From Takakia lepidozioides (Eukaryota > Streptophyta > Takakiopsida > Takakiales > Takakiaceae), in contig CM060733.1 of NCBI GenBank assembly GCA_030704615.1, positions 63,302,001 to 63,366,000 of the forward strand: a stretch of 64,000 bases of DNA, given 5' to 3'. The notes beneath the pieces were generated by a model. It saw only the letters and a list, made by a program, of their open reading frames with translations, did no database searches and was not told where the DNA came from. Below, piece after piece: positions 35,186 to 47,133 of this stretch. The stretch's first letter is position 1; each line of letters opens with the position of its first letter. Position numbers and translations under genes: made by a program.

Positions 35186-38100
35186 TTAATCTTGAAAATC
35201 ATCACTATCGTCGTCCTGTCCTTGACTGTCCTGCTCCGCCTCCACCTCGTCATTGCCTTTCTCATCTCCAGCGGACTGCTCGTTGGCCAGGCTTTCAAAA
35301 ATTCCATCTTCCCCTTGCGGAACCGACCATCTCACCTCCGTTGGGTCGTCGTCCTCCCTGTCTGCATCGCTCTCATCCGCTGAATCACATATGAACTTTC
35401 GCACCCGTCTACCTATCTCAGCTGTTGCCAACTCTTTCCTTATCCTTTTGTCCTCCCTAGCCCTCTCCAAAATCTGCTCTACTTTACTGGGATTCTCACA
35501 TCGTCTAATCGCTGTATTTGCGGGTTTAGCTGCATAACTAGGAAGGGAGTAGTCCTTCACCGGGCTCGTCATGAAGTCGGCCCTCGCAAAGAACGGGACA
35601 TTCTTCCTGGCAGGGAGTTTAGGCCCTACATGTTTCGACCCGGATCCTGGAATCCTGCACATAACAATCACCAACGAGACCAATGAGAACCACAGTCCGG
35701 AAATGCGTTTGACAAAAAATCACCCAGAAGGCTTTGCAAACTTACAATGTTTGCACTCACTTGTATTCCGGGTTCTCCTCGGCATCAATGTCCACTGTCT
35801 CTTCCTCCGACTCTGACGAATCCGAGGTGTCTTTGGCTTTGATGGGAGCCTTCACATTCCGTTGCAGCCCTTCCAGATGGGATCCCCAGACGGATGTGTC
35901 CTCCTCGTAGGCAAAGAGGTGCCGGTTGGAAAACCGCCCAGCCCACATTGAGGCACCTGTTACAATGCCATCCACATATTATAACATGGCCCTTCAGATG
36001 TTGCGAATTAAAGCATAACGAGAATTTGCAGAACAACATAGAACAAGATTCTGCATACCTGTCCCACAGATGAGGTCGAGCACTGTGCCCTCCACGTCAG
36101 TGCATGTCTCCATAATTGTCTGAATGAAGGCAGGGCTCCGAGTCCGTGAATACCGCAGGGGTTCCGTTGAAGTGAGGCTATGAGGGAGAAGTTCCATGGG
36201 AACGTTGTTGAACATGACGTCGTAATCGATGGGGTCGCAATTCGGGTCAACCAACAATCCCTCCTTCTGGAAAGCAAAGGTGGAGTTCTCCTTCACAAAG
36301 CAGTATGCATCGAACTGCTTCGTCTGCATACACAGTGGGGAACGATTAGAAATCGAATGCGGCACCGCATTTCAAAACACCTAAGAAAATGAAAGGACGA
36401 GTGCCAATGTCGTAATTACCTTCTTCCTTTCCGACCGAAGGCCCAATGTGTTGATGCACGTCCACTTCTTCTTCAGAATTGGGACGGCGCTGTTGCAGGT
36501 CCACTTTACAATTCCTGTTTGCGTGTTTTTTCCTCTGCTTGCCAGGACAACCACACAGCCTCTATCGTCCAACACCATGCGGGCGAGCCCGAATCCTTTC
36601 TTCCAAAAGTCCTCGGAGAACCTGTTCCAAGATGGCAAAGCTTGCAGTCCTTCCACAGGCTCTCCGTTCGGAATATCCAAGATGATCATATCGCAAGACC
36701 ACTCGGTGGCATTTCCGCCCCTCCTACAATCCTTGTCTGCACACACCCTCTCAAAGAACGAGACCATCTTCAGAAACCCAGGGGTGTCGGAAGGCTCTTC
36801 GGCGCCGCCTTCTTAAGTGCTCTGCCCTTCAGACCCTCCATGGTCTTCATGTATGCCAACTTGGCTGCCCATCCATCCAAAGCCGCCAAGAAACTCTCAT
36901 TTACACACTGGACTACTGTATCGGGATCCACTTTTGGTCTCTTCATTTCCACCGGCTCGAAAGGGTGCCCCCCCGGGGGGTTGAAGAGTGCCTTCTTTGC
37001 CGAGCCTGTTCTTGTCCCTCTCGTGACAACGGTGGGCACAGGGGATTTTGGCTACGTTTCGGGGGGTGGGCTGGTTGCAAAGTCTCCATCGGAGTCCTCT
37101 TCGTCACCCTCTTCCTGCTCTAGCTGTTTCTGCTTCTTTGTTTTCTTGGGTGTCACAACTGCTGCTCCTTGCTGGCGAGTCCTCTTCTTCGACCCCTTCT
37201 GTTGAGCCTGCACAGCTGCATCCACCGTCTTCTGTGCCATCTCAGCTGCCTTTCTGGATTGTTCCAGAGCAGCAGCTTCCTTTGCCGACTCTGGCCCAGC
37301 AGGGACACGTCTTTCTTTTCTCTTCTCTTCTGCTTTCGCGTGCAGATCTTTCTCAGACTCGTCAACAATTCCGCCAGACATGTCCAGGTACTACGGGCAT
37401 CCAACAAGATGCGCGGCATGCCATTGTTTCTGCATCTCGGGTGTGTAGACACAGCTTGGGCCCGCCACGGTCCAAGCCATGAAGAACGGGGGCTCTTGAG
37501 CCAGGGCCCCTGTCTGAAGAAGCACGTATTTCATATACCTGCAAGGCAGTCAGCATGCGTGAGCAAAAGTTGAGACCAACGTATTTGCAGAGTGCAACCG
37601 AAAACATAAAATGCGAATGCGGTGCCGCATTTCCCAGACAAACCTCATAACCAGGCTTCGCATACAAGGGCAGCTGGGCTTCACCTGTAAACAATTCGCA
37701 TTGCAGCTTTTCCCGCTCCCTCCTGATGTGTAAACTCTACGCTCCTTCTTGCTGTCTGTAGCTCCCTGGCGAAGAGGTTGTCCTTGTACACACATCTGAA
37801 ACGTGTAACGTAGTCTTCCATTGTCTATGTTCCATCCCATTTGACGTACAAGCCGAACGAATTTGTATGCATTACGACTTGCTCCTTCGCATTTGTCATT
37901 ACCTGCGATTCCCACATGCATTGTCACGTAGTAGTTCAGGGAATTCATTTCAGAAAAGCAAATCTGGGGAAGTACCTTGAATTACCTGGAACCACCAAGT
38001 CATGCGGTTGAGCCACACATCCACTGCAGGGTCGGAAACTTCGAGTGGAAAAGACCACATTGTCCTTATACTCTCCGATGCATTCCAGATCGACAGCCAC

Positions 38101-40400
38101 CGTGTCTGCCATTTCCGATCCAATGTCAGGAGCAGGAAGAAGAGTGGCTATTGCTAGGAAGGAACTTCAGTGCATTGAAACCTCACCTTTTCTTTCGCCT
38201 CAACACATGCCGTTGAGAGGTGATGCAGTTTCTCCAACTGCATGGTCGGCTGCATGGCCCGAGAATAGTGTTTTGCAATCTCGGGGATGAAGTCATTTCC
38301 AAGTGCCAGATCTGCAATTGCCACCAGCTTCACAAGCTTTGACTTGTATTTCGTTCTCGACTTGACCCCGGCTTCCTTCAAGTACTCAGTCAATGACTGC
38401 AACGTTTTGACCTGCCCCTCACTTTCTATGAAGAAGCGTTTGGCATGGGCCAAATCCAGCTTGATGTTTGATTGCCAACAAAAACATGCAGAAGCGTTAC
38501 ATTCGATTCATGTGGAAAGATTACTGAAAATGGGAAGGATGAGCAGAGGGAAATGGGAGGACGACTTACTTTGTATATCACCTCCATCATTCCATCCATA
38601 GTGAGACGATACCATGTCCGGTCAGTTTTTGCCACGGCTTTCTGAATGAGCTCGGGCTCCAGCATTTCCGCAAACATGTGCGGATCAGTGAGACCAGTTT
38701 TCCTCACCCTGTACAGCATATGTGCCATGTGGGTATGCACGTACGCATTTTTAGTGACCCTGCAAGGCACACTCTCCAGTTTAGTCCACGGAAGCACGGA
38801 AACAAAACAGATTGGAAACCGAAATGCGGCACCGCATTTCGAACGTGCTTGGGAGGGTATGAGTATCTTACGAGTTGAGGTCCGCCATGGCATTCTTGAG
38901 TATGGAGGAGTCTGCCGCCTTCACCTTGAGGATGACACACTCCACCATGTAATGCCAGCCAATGTGCTTGGCATGGTTCTGCTTGATGTACTCCCACCAG
39001 GCAAGAAGTCGATGATTCCCGTCCCACACAAAGAACATTTTACCCGACATATGGCCGAAGTCTGGATCACCCTTCAGCGTTGCCTCGAATTTGTCGTTGC
39101 GAGTGTGCCAGTGGGTATCCCATGTTAACAATTCATCTGCAGTGGGTCCACGAGTTTTGCCGTCCTCATTCTCAATGGAAACGTAGAAGGCTGGCGAACC
39201 TAGACGGTACCCTTCTTGAAATGCAAACTTGAGCTTATCCACATCTCCGGGAAGTGCCTGCCTGACGATGGGAAGGGAGACCATGCGACAGAGTGGGATT
39301 CGAAGAGTCCGCTAGAATACCCTGTTGCCTAGAACTCTGCCAATGCTACTGTGTGTCTCCTCCAACATTGTATCCCCTGCACTTTGGAATTCCTCTGGAG
39401 ACATTTCTGTAGGTGGCGGTAGGGGCTGAGCAGCTGGAGCATCCCCCACTGGAGCTGCACTCTGGGGAATCTTTGCGGGCAATTCTGCCATTGCAGAGGC
39501 CTCCTCCGGGCCTGCAGTATTATGAAGATCTTCCTCAACGGTGGTCACGTCTTGTTGCGAACGTTGAGCGTTAGCACCCTCCTCCGGTAACAGATCGACA
39601 AAATCGGTCGATCCCATTGCCTTCGCTGCAGCAGAGACGACCCCAACATCACCAGGCTGGAAATCAAGCAGGAACTAGGCTTCAGCTCGTGGAATCGGTT
39701 TTGCGGGAGACTGCTCCGCCCTCCCCCTGATTGCCTTGTGTTTCCTCATTCTTGCAGGTGAAGGTGTCTACTGCAATTGAATGTGCCATGTACCCTTCTG
39801 CTTCATTCGCGTGGGTGGGGGGGAAACGGCCTGGTCCGGTTCAGAAACCAGTTGAAGGACGGGCTGCTTCTTCTTCGTCTTTGATGGAGAAGGGCCCGAC
39901 CCCTGCTGGCGATTCTCCATGACCTTCGAATGCAAGTCGCTCTCTGGGGCTTTGAACGGCAAAGACTTGCCCTTTGAAGCCGCGTCCTTGAAACGCACAG
40001 GGCTAGGCCCGGCAGGAAGACCCGTGCTCGTGGATTGGCTGGGTGTGCGTGCTGCAGCTAGCTCCACGGACTCTTCCTACGGCTCTTTGGATTCCTGCGA
40101 TCCCTCCAGCACGTCCACCTTTCCGGTTAGGCATGCAAACATCTTCTGTATTCCAGTCTCCTAGCATACAGTCTAAGAATTGCAGAAGAAAAATGAGGGG
40201 GGTTTCGGTGCTCGATCAGCTGCGCGCATCCCGATAGCACGGAGCTCTCACTGGTGGCTGGGTTGCCTGCGTGGCCTGTTGCTGCGAGATGGCAATCTCC
40301 TCCTGTAGACGCATCTGCTTCCTCCCCTTCGGCATTGGCCTACGTCCCCGAAGTACAATTTTTGGAGCTTGCGACGATGTCTCTTCTCTGGTGCACGAAC
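35186..40400 (-). pseudogene. ParB-like/beta-class amino-methyltransferase gene of element C (multi-exon)
   Basis: Minus strand. The N-terminal exon has KIVLRGRRPMPKGRKQ (about 40350). A Pro/Ala-rich region follows, then RIPLCRMVSLPIV and FVWDGNHRLLAWWEY with DGNHR at 39009-39023 (ParB/sulfiredoxin-like fold). Helical exons run 38.8-37.5 kb, then a Lys/Glu linker (37380-37050). Methyltransferase part: motif IV-like LDIPNGEP at 36657-36680 and motif I VLDLICGTG at 36057-36083. An intron with donor GTATGC and acceptor AACAG splits Gly-102 and leads to ASMWAGRFSNRHLFAYEEDT, a good motif II with an acidic residue. IV before I is the beta-class order; the D-x-P-x-G box departs from the usual DPPY. 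The tail is acidic and ends at 35186. TAG near 37052, a stop near 39312 and a shift near 36770 mark inactivation. Confidence 0.72.
36355..38840. repeat. Single palindromes in three introns of the element C methyltransferase gene
   Basis: AAATGCG-type sites stand alone at 36355-36373 (centre GCAC), 37615-37634 (GTGC) and 38821-38840 (GCAC). Each lies in an interval between coding blocks, the last just after a GTAAGA donor following ADLNS. Confidence 0.8.
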
Positions 40401-40764
40401 TCCCTCCCTCTTGGGTTCGAGCATAAGAAGAACAGAGACAGGGAAAAGAGGCGAAGAGTGCAGATGGAAAGGGCGCGAGAGGGGTGACTGAGTAGACACG
40501 ACAAAAGAAGATGAAACAGCGGTGATGCACCACTTGGGTTCGAAAGGCTTGGACGAAAGTGTCTCCTCGTGGACTATGCGTCATTACGAAATTCGAGTCG
40601 TCAAAGGTACGCCTGCCGTCCAAAAAACAAACAACATTAACCAACGGTCAGGCCGCGCCGCCTCCTGCCACTTCAGTCAGATAGAGTGCAGACATGCCGC
40701 AATTCCGTTAGTCCACGTGTTCACATATCATGGCATTTCCGTCCCAGCGTCTGATGAGTTAGAG

Positions 40765-42275
40765 TGAAAATGCAAATGCGGCGCCGCATTTCTGTTCTGG
40801 AATGTCGGAAGGTGCGACTCGGACGGAAATGCGGTGCCGCATTTCAGTTCCGTTGTCTCACAATTTTCAGTCAGAACGGAAATGCGGTACCGCATTTCCG
40901 TTCTGGAGAGTATGAAGGTCTCCCCCGGACGGAAATGCGGTGCCGCATTTCCATCCCACAGCTCCATGCCACAGATACAAAACGGAAATGCGGCGGGCAT
41001 TTTTGTTCTGGAATGTCGGAAGGTGCGACTCGGACGGAAATGCGGCGCCGCATTTTCGTTCAGGAATGTCGGAAGATGCGACTCGGACGGAAATGCGGTG
41101 CCGCATTTCAGTTCCGGTGGTTCACGATTTTCAGTCAGAACGGAAATGCGGTATCGCATTTCCGTTCTGGAGAGTATGAAGGTCTCCCCCAGTCGGAAAT
41201 GTGGTGCCGCATTTCCGTCCCACAGTTCCATGCCACAGATACAAAACGGAAATGCGGCGCCGCATTTCCGTTCTGGAATGTCGGAAGGTGTGACTCGGAC
41301 GGAAATGCGGTGCCGCATTTCAATTCCGGTGGTTCACGATTTTCAGTCAGAACGGAAATGCGGTACCGCACTTCCGTTCTAGAGAGTATGAAGGTCTCCC
41401 CCGGACGGAAATGCGGTGCCGCATTTCCGTCCCACAGCTCCATGCCACAGATACAAAACGGAAATGCGGCGCCGCATTTTCGTTTTGAAATGTCGGAAGG
41501 TGCGACTCGGACGGAAATGCGGTGCCGCATTTCCGTCCCACAGCTCCATGCCACAGATACAAAACGGAAATGCGGCGCCGCATTTCCGTTCTGGAATGTC
41601 GGAAGGTTTGACTCGGACGAAAATGCGGTGCCGCATTTCCGTCCCACAGCTCCATGCCACAGATACAAAACGGAAATGTGGCGCAGCATTTCCGTTCTGG
41701 AATGTCGGAAGGTGTGACTCGGACGGAAATGCGGTGCCGCATTTCAGTTCCGGTGGTTCACGATTTTCAGTCAGAACGGAAATGCGGTACCGCATTTCCG
41801 TTCTGGAGAGTATGAAGGTCTCCCCCGGACGGAAATGCGGTGCCACATTTCCGTCGCACTGGTGCATGACTAAGATGCAAAACGGAAATGCGGCGCCGTA
41901 TTTCCGTCCAACAACAATCGAAAGTAGCACACCGGACGGAAATGCGGAACCTCATTTCCGTCCACTGGATTCCATTGAAAGAGACTGGACGGAAGTTCGG
42001 CACCGCAGTTCCGTTCCTGCCTATCCAAAGTGTCCTAGTCGATGAAAATGCGTTGTCGTTATTATTTTCTACCGTGTGTTCCTAGTCCCGTTGGACCTAA
42101 ATGCGATACCGCATTTTCGTTCTACCATGGGCCTGCTTTTACAATGGACTGAAATGTGGTACCGCATTTCCGTTGCACCAGTATTTTGGTTTCCCTGTTG
42201 ACGGAATTGCGGTGCCGCATTTCCGATAACAATCAACGAGAGGATGATGTCGAACTGAGATGCGGGACCGCATTC
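40765..42275. repeat. 53-bp phased palindrome array II of element C
   Basis: About 22 well-preserved sites run to 41905, then degenerate ones. Centres of the first twelve start at 40781, 40834, 40887, 40940, 40993, 41045, 41098, 41151, 41204, 41257, 41310 and 41363: every 53 bp, once 52. Centres cycle GCGC, GTGC, GTAC, GTGC, giving a 212-bp higher-order unit. It lies between the divergent genes. The 300-codon frame over it (RKCGAAFPF repeated) is an artefact. Confidence 0.95.
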
Positions 42276-42671
42276 CCATTCAGCCATGTGCAATGGGTTG
42301 CATTGTTCCGAAAGAACACAATTGTGGCCTGTCTTAATGAGCACAACTTGGTTGTCTAACCGTTTTAACTAACAGTCCTGGCACTTGTCAGTGCGAACGT
42401 TCATGTTTGCACCGCGAATACTGGTTGATCCACCCTCAGGAGAAACTGTCAGGAGATGTTATTCCGTCGCCGAATCGGCCATCATTGTCATACTTACTGG
42501 ATATGGAATCACACCTCCCACCTTCATGCATGTAGCTTGAAACAATACTTTCCACTTCAATGTGCGACTTCCAATCGTCGATGGACTCCGCAGATCCACT
42601 TACGTGGTGCCTGTGACCCTTGGTTTGTCGCTATACTGAACCTCGCACTTGCTTACTTCGTGCGGTCTTCG

Positions 42672-45600
42672 ATGGCTCCGAATTCCTACGCTATAGTTTG
42701 CTGTCCTCGGCAACTTGGGAGAGTCTGGATCGCAAACAAGGGAGGACTTTGCAGAGTGATTGAAACTTACCTTTGTTCCAAATTCAAGCTCAAACCGGGC
42801 ACAGTTTATTTGGAAGAAGAAAGGAAGGATTTTCTTGGACAGGTTGACGAGACCATTGTCGTGCTAGGTAACGACGGAGGTTGCAGAATCGAATGGCACG
42901 TACCCCCATCAGACACCATCTTGTACCGAGCTGTGGGAATGCCCATTCCCTTTCCAAATCAGTCGCTACCCACACCATCCACAAAGGAGTCGGGAAACTG
43001 ACAGGCTGCCACTGCCAATAGAGAGGTATGCAACGATAATCATTCCCGACCTGGACCATCAAGACCCTCCATAGCTTCTCGTGTGGACGTATTCGACATT
43101 TCCGACGAGGAAGATGAGTGCATTGAGGTCCCCATGTCCTCCACACGGTCGTTCAAATCCGACATGGACGTCTCTGCAGGTGCTACGCATGTACCCTCGA
43201 GCATAACTCCAACCCGGTCCATTGTGCAGCTCCTACGGCAACATCACCTCGATGGTTCTCGCTCCGAGCTGGCTGCTCTCGACTATGCCAAATTTCCAGT
43301 CAGGAAGGTAACGTATCTGCCTCCCGAAGTTGATGGCAATGTCATCTTCAAGTTTCAACCTGTTACTTTGTCAAACAAAGCCTCAGGGATGTTAACAGAC
43401 ATGGATCGAAAGCATGACGGACACCCCTGGTGTGTGACGAAGACCAGTAGCATGAAAATTGCTGATGGTGTTCATGTATGATACGTCCTCTGTGCGGGGA
43501 AGCTGAGGTGCCTCAATCCCGCCTGCTTCCACTTTCTCTCCAAAGGAGGGCGGAGAAACGAGATGGATTGGACTGGCACAACGCATCATCCATTCATTGT
43601 CTCCAGCAAAGCTCCTGCGGGTACTTTCAAGTGTGCACATTGCAAAGAACCACCGACGTGCATGTCCATGTGCAGAGCTAAGCAATATTACGTAATCCAT
43701 TTGCTACCGGACTTGACTAGAGCTTGCATACACGTTGGGGTCCACTGCCACCCCTTGGCGAGAGGCAACATGCGTGAGACTGTGCAGGAAGCACACGACA
43801 TCATAAAAGCGGAGGTGAAATTGAGCCCCGGAGCCAGACCAAAGCAGATTCAGCTGAAGGCAGCCCACAAGATTGCTCTTGGCAAAATCATGTCTGAAGA
43901 TGGTTCAGACCGAGTGCCCTTGAACGAAGAGGAGATGCTTGACCTGTTGGAGTCCGTCTCGCACGTTTGTAGTCCAAATGTGCGGAATCACATCGTATCT
44001 TGCAAGCAGGAGTTCGACCGGGGGTCGGACATGCACTCAATCCTGGAGGTGAAACAAATGACTGGATATGACTACATCCAAGGTAGCAGGTTTCTAGGGC
44101 AAGGCAACGAATCCGATCGTTGTTACATTTTTTAAATGTCGACGTGTGGGCCTGGGAGTGGAGTCGACTTGGTCACTCGCATGACAACTGGAAACTTGTC
44201 GAATGCTTGGGTGATGTTTGATCACATCAAGCGAATTACAAACCATCAGTGGGTGACTATGGGTGCGCATGTTTATGACTATCACTCCAAGAGGCTCATG
44301 ACGATTGCAATCTGCGAGATGAAAGGGGAGGACACACAGTCGGAGATGCATCTGTGGGAGGGCATAAACGAGCAGATGGCAAGGGCGGGATTGGCAGAGC
44401 CCAATTTCAGGGGATTCATGGCAGACAACGCTCAGGCCAACTGGGCAGCGGTGCGGCGTGTGTACGGTGAGGACCCCAATGTTCCAATGGAGGGGAAAGA
44501 GAGATCCTGTGGATTCCATTGGATGCAGAGTCTATCTCACTACACTACCAAATTTGTTGCTAACTCATTCCAGGCTGAACACCGTGTCATTTGTACGGCG
44601 TGGAAGGATGCACCCACATTTGATGACGCGGAGGTTAAGTTTGCTATCATCGAGGCTTGGTGGAACACGTAAGGTGCAGTGGAGACAACCAATCTGGGAG
44701 CCTTACACAGCTGGTTGGGGTGGTGGCATTTCCGATATCGACAGTTTGGACAGTACATGCGAGAGGTATGTTGCTGTCATTTTCGTGCAATTGTCTTTCT
44801 ATTACGGACCTTTCCATTGGTCCCTCACCATTGTTTGTGTCCTTGTAGGAGCGGTGCTTGGATTCCGACACGGACATGCCGAACTCGAATATGGCAGAAT
44901 CAGTGCACTCCTCCTAGCGAGCGTCTTCTGCCGCACATCTGGTGGACGTAGTGACGGCCACAACGGAGGACATCGTCAGCAGCAAGCCACGTACTACAAG
45001 TTCCTGAGCGGGAAACAATGGGGCTTTGGGCCGGACAGGGAGGAATTGTTGGTACAAACAGCTTCGAGGTCCAAGAATCCACTGAAATGGGCGAGAACAT
45101 TGCGAGAGAAGATCAAAGGGACGCCTCTGCATCGCAGAGGTGAACACCTAGAGGGGGACGTCCGTACTCGCCCTTTGAGGCGGAGGATTGAAGAGGAACC
45201 CAGGTGCGAAGAGGATTCCTGGAGATCCGACAGGAATATTCGGACAGCACCTCGAGGTCCCGTCATGTTGCCGCACAATGTGTCTTCCAGCAGTGGAAGC
45301 CCAAGAAATTCCAGATCGCCATTGCTTTCAAACGGGTATTCCGTGCGAGAAATTCCCACCGCTCGCTTGCCCCAGATTCCGCCCGCTGTTATGCAGTATG
45401 GCCAAGCCATTGTGGAGACGACTGTGTCTGCGTCACAGTGGATAATTGCTCGCACAAAGCCGTCGTTTCGAGGCAGGTGTTCCGCAATTCAAGTGGATAC
45501 ATGGCAACATTGTTTAGAGATGATAAGGAGGAATCCAGATTGGGCTGTCCCTGCTCCTACTTTTATAGGAAGATTTGTCCATGCAAAGTTTGCGGAGGCG

Positions 45601-46269
45601 ACAACCACCCAGTTTTGGTTCTGCAGGCACGACATTATGACTTGCGTGTATGGAAAGCCCAAGTACGACATACAAACAATGCCAGAGGCTCCCCCGGTGT
45701 GGCTGGTGGAACCAGGCTGCGATCTGAGTCAGGTTGAGGCCGACGCCCTTACCGCCGCAGGATTTCGGATGGTGCAGCGCACTGACGTCCCCAGACAACC
45801 ATTTCTGCTTCCACAGCCTCCACCACCAACCCCTGTGAGAGCAAGAACAATGGGACACGACAGCTCTAAGCATCCTACACACCGTTGGGGGAAACCGAAG
45901 AGGTGGCGACCTCCCTCAAAAGTGAATGAGACAAGGATGGGGAATGCACTTCGGATGAACTGTACAATCCAGAACTCGACAGAAGTGCCCCCACCAGGCT
46001 TCGGGCGTGTGTATCAGATGACCACGCCAGGCTCAGCTGTTCGCAATGAGGTGTACACCATCACCATTTCAGAATTACCCACCTGCAATTGCACCGACTT
46101 CCAGATCATGGCGAACAAGGGGGCATCATACTGCCCTTGCAAGCATCTGTACTACGTGTACCTAAAGAGACTCCGGTGTAATTCCACAACTCATAACTTC
46201 ATACATGCACCAGGGTTGAGCCCCCAAGAGGTGCACACTCTTCTGAATATGGATCCAGGGGACCATTGA
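42672..46269 (+). pseudogene. MULE-like DDE transposase with SWIM finger (element C, inactivated)
   Basis: Start at ATG 42672 (MAPNSYAIVCC). Order: N-terminal beta-rich domain; SIVQLLRQHHLDGSRSELAA (43220); HPWCVTKTSSMK; Cys cluster CAHCKEPPTCMSMC (43636-43680) with HVGVHCHP; catalytic core with MFDHIKRITNHQW (44215), GFMADNAQANW (44410-44445) and CGFHWMQSL (44510-44535). Intron 44766-44848 (83 bp, phase 0) follows YMRE. The distal part has EDSWRSDRNIRT, FWFCRHDIMTCVYGKPK and a SWIM finger CNCTDF...CPCKHLYYVYLKRL (about 46085-46170), ending MDPGDH. Stops replace conserved codons at 44133-44135 (Lys in D), 44670-44672 (Ser in D) and 44915-44917 (Trp in A and D). SWIM fingers are common C-terminal to plant MULE transposases. 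Confidence 0.82.
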
Positions 46270-47124
46270 GCTTGGCTTGCGATCCCAACACAATGGTACG
46301 CCCATCCTTTTTGGATAGTAGAACTGTACTGCTGCAAGTAGCTCTGACTCTGGCCACAGAAAGGTCCGACTTATGTCTTGCCTACCAGTAACCTGTTTTG
46401 CTCCAACTAAGATAATACTATGTCATTCACTTGTGTTTCCACGTGCATGTATTTTGTGTGTTGGAGGGTTCCTGTTTTTCTGCTCTCCCAAACTTTGCTT
46501 TCCTCATTCGACCCCCGGCAAGGAAATACGGCGCCGCATTTCCAAGTAACGTCGTAGGTACTGGTAGATGTGGCCTTCGCCAACACCAAACCGCCCAGAA
46601 ATTTCGCACGTGCGAACCCTACTGCGGCACCGCATTTCCCAGTTGAGTCGCAAACCTTTCCCGCCGAATACCCGAAGATGACAGAATTGTGAAGTACTGC
46701 AGACTCTATTGGTGCAGACTCTGTTGGTTCAATCGCGGCAAAAAGGTCAGCTTCATTCCAATGTTAAGGCATGTAAAACCGCGGAATACTCTATACAGGC
46801 CAGTATGCGACGTCCTTTTGCCGTGGTATATTGGATTTCTCGTTGCACGGTCCCTCATTTCCATGAGCGGATCTAAAAAACCATGAGCGGACTTGTTACT
46901 AACGACATATCTTTGCCGCATTACAGGATCTGGAACTTCCAAAAACGGCAAGGTAAAAAAAAGAAAACTATTATTTTAATACTTGTTTAATCTGCCGCAT
47001 TTCCAAATTTGGAGGAATCCGCTCATGAAATCCGCGTGTCTTAGACTTCAGCTCACCGCTCATGCGGCTCATGCGGCTCATGGCTCATGGCTCATGGTTT
47101 TTGCTCATGAAATAGTAAACCTCC
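46270..47124. repeat. Right arm and terminal region of element C
   Basis: There are palindromes at 46522-46543 (centre GCGC) and near 46622. CATGAGC words lie at 46862-46890, then inverted GCTCATG words are dense from 47023 to 47110. The end is CTATTTCATGAGC and GGAGGTTTA read inwards. No gene is supported. Confidence 0.75.
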
Positions 47125-47133
47125 CCTCCTACG
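47125..47133. repeat. Target-site duplication, right copy (element C)
   Basis: CCTCCTACG, identical to 31261-31269. Confidence 0.88.

Larger units (their letters stand above)
31270..47124. mobile_element. Element C: 15.9-kb transposon with ParB/methyltransferase gene and AAATGCG palindromes
   Basis: A 9-bp duplication flanks the element and the host retroelement frame closes across it. The left end is GGGGCTG then CTATTTCATGAGC; the right end, read inwards, is GGAGGTTTA then CTATTTCATGAGC, so the terminal repeats share at least 13 bp. Contents from left: an inverted pair of accessory genes (31.7-33.4 kb), palindrome array I (33.7-35.1 kb), the ParB/methyltransferase gene on minus (35.2-40.4 kb), palindrome array II (40.8-42.3 kb), the DDE-SWIM transposase on plus (42.7-46.3 kb) and the right arm. 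Length and gene order match element A, but the palindrome arm is different. Both main genes carry stops. Confidence 0.88.

Noticed and set aside
40764-41717. 317-codon open frame and its overlapping partners with RKCGAAFPF and RCRISVP repeats
   Set aside because: It only translates the 53-bp palindrome array; several frames on both strands are open at once because the repeat lacks stops.
42069-42344. Frames just upstream of the element C transposase
   Set aside because: They consist of decayed palindrome sequence and short spacers; no match to the other copies at protein level.
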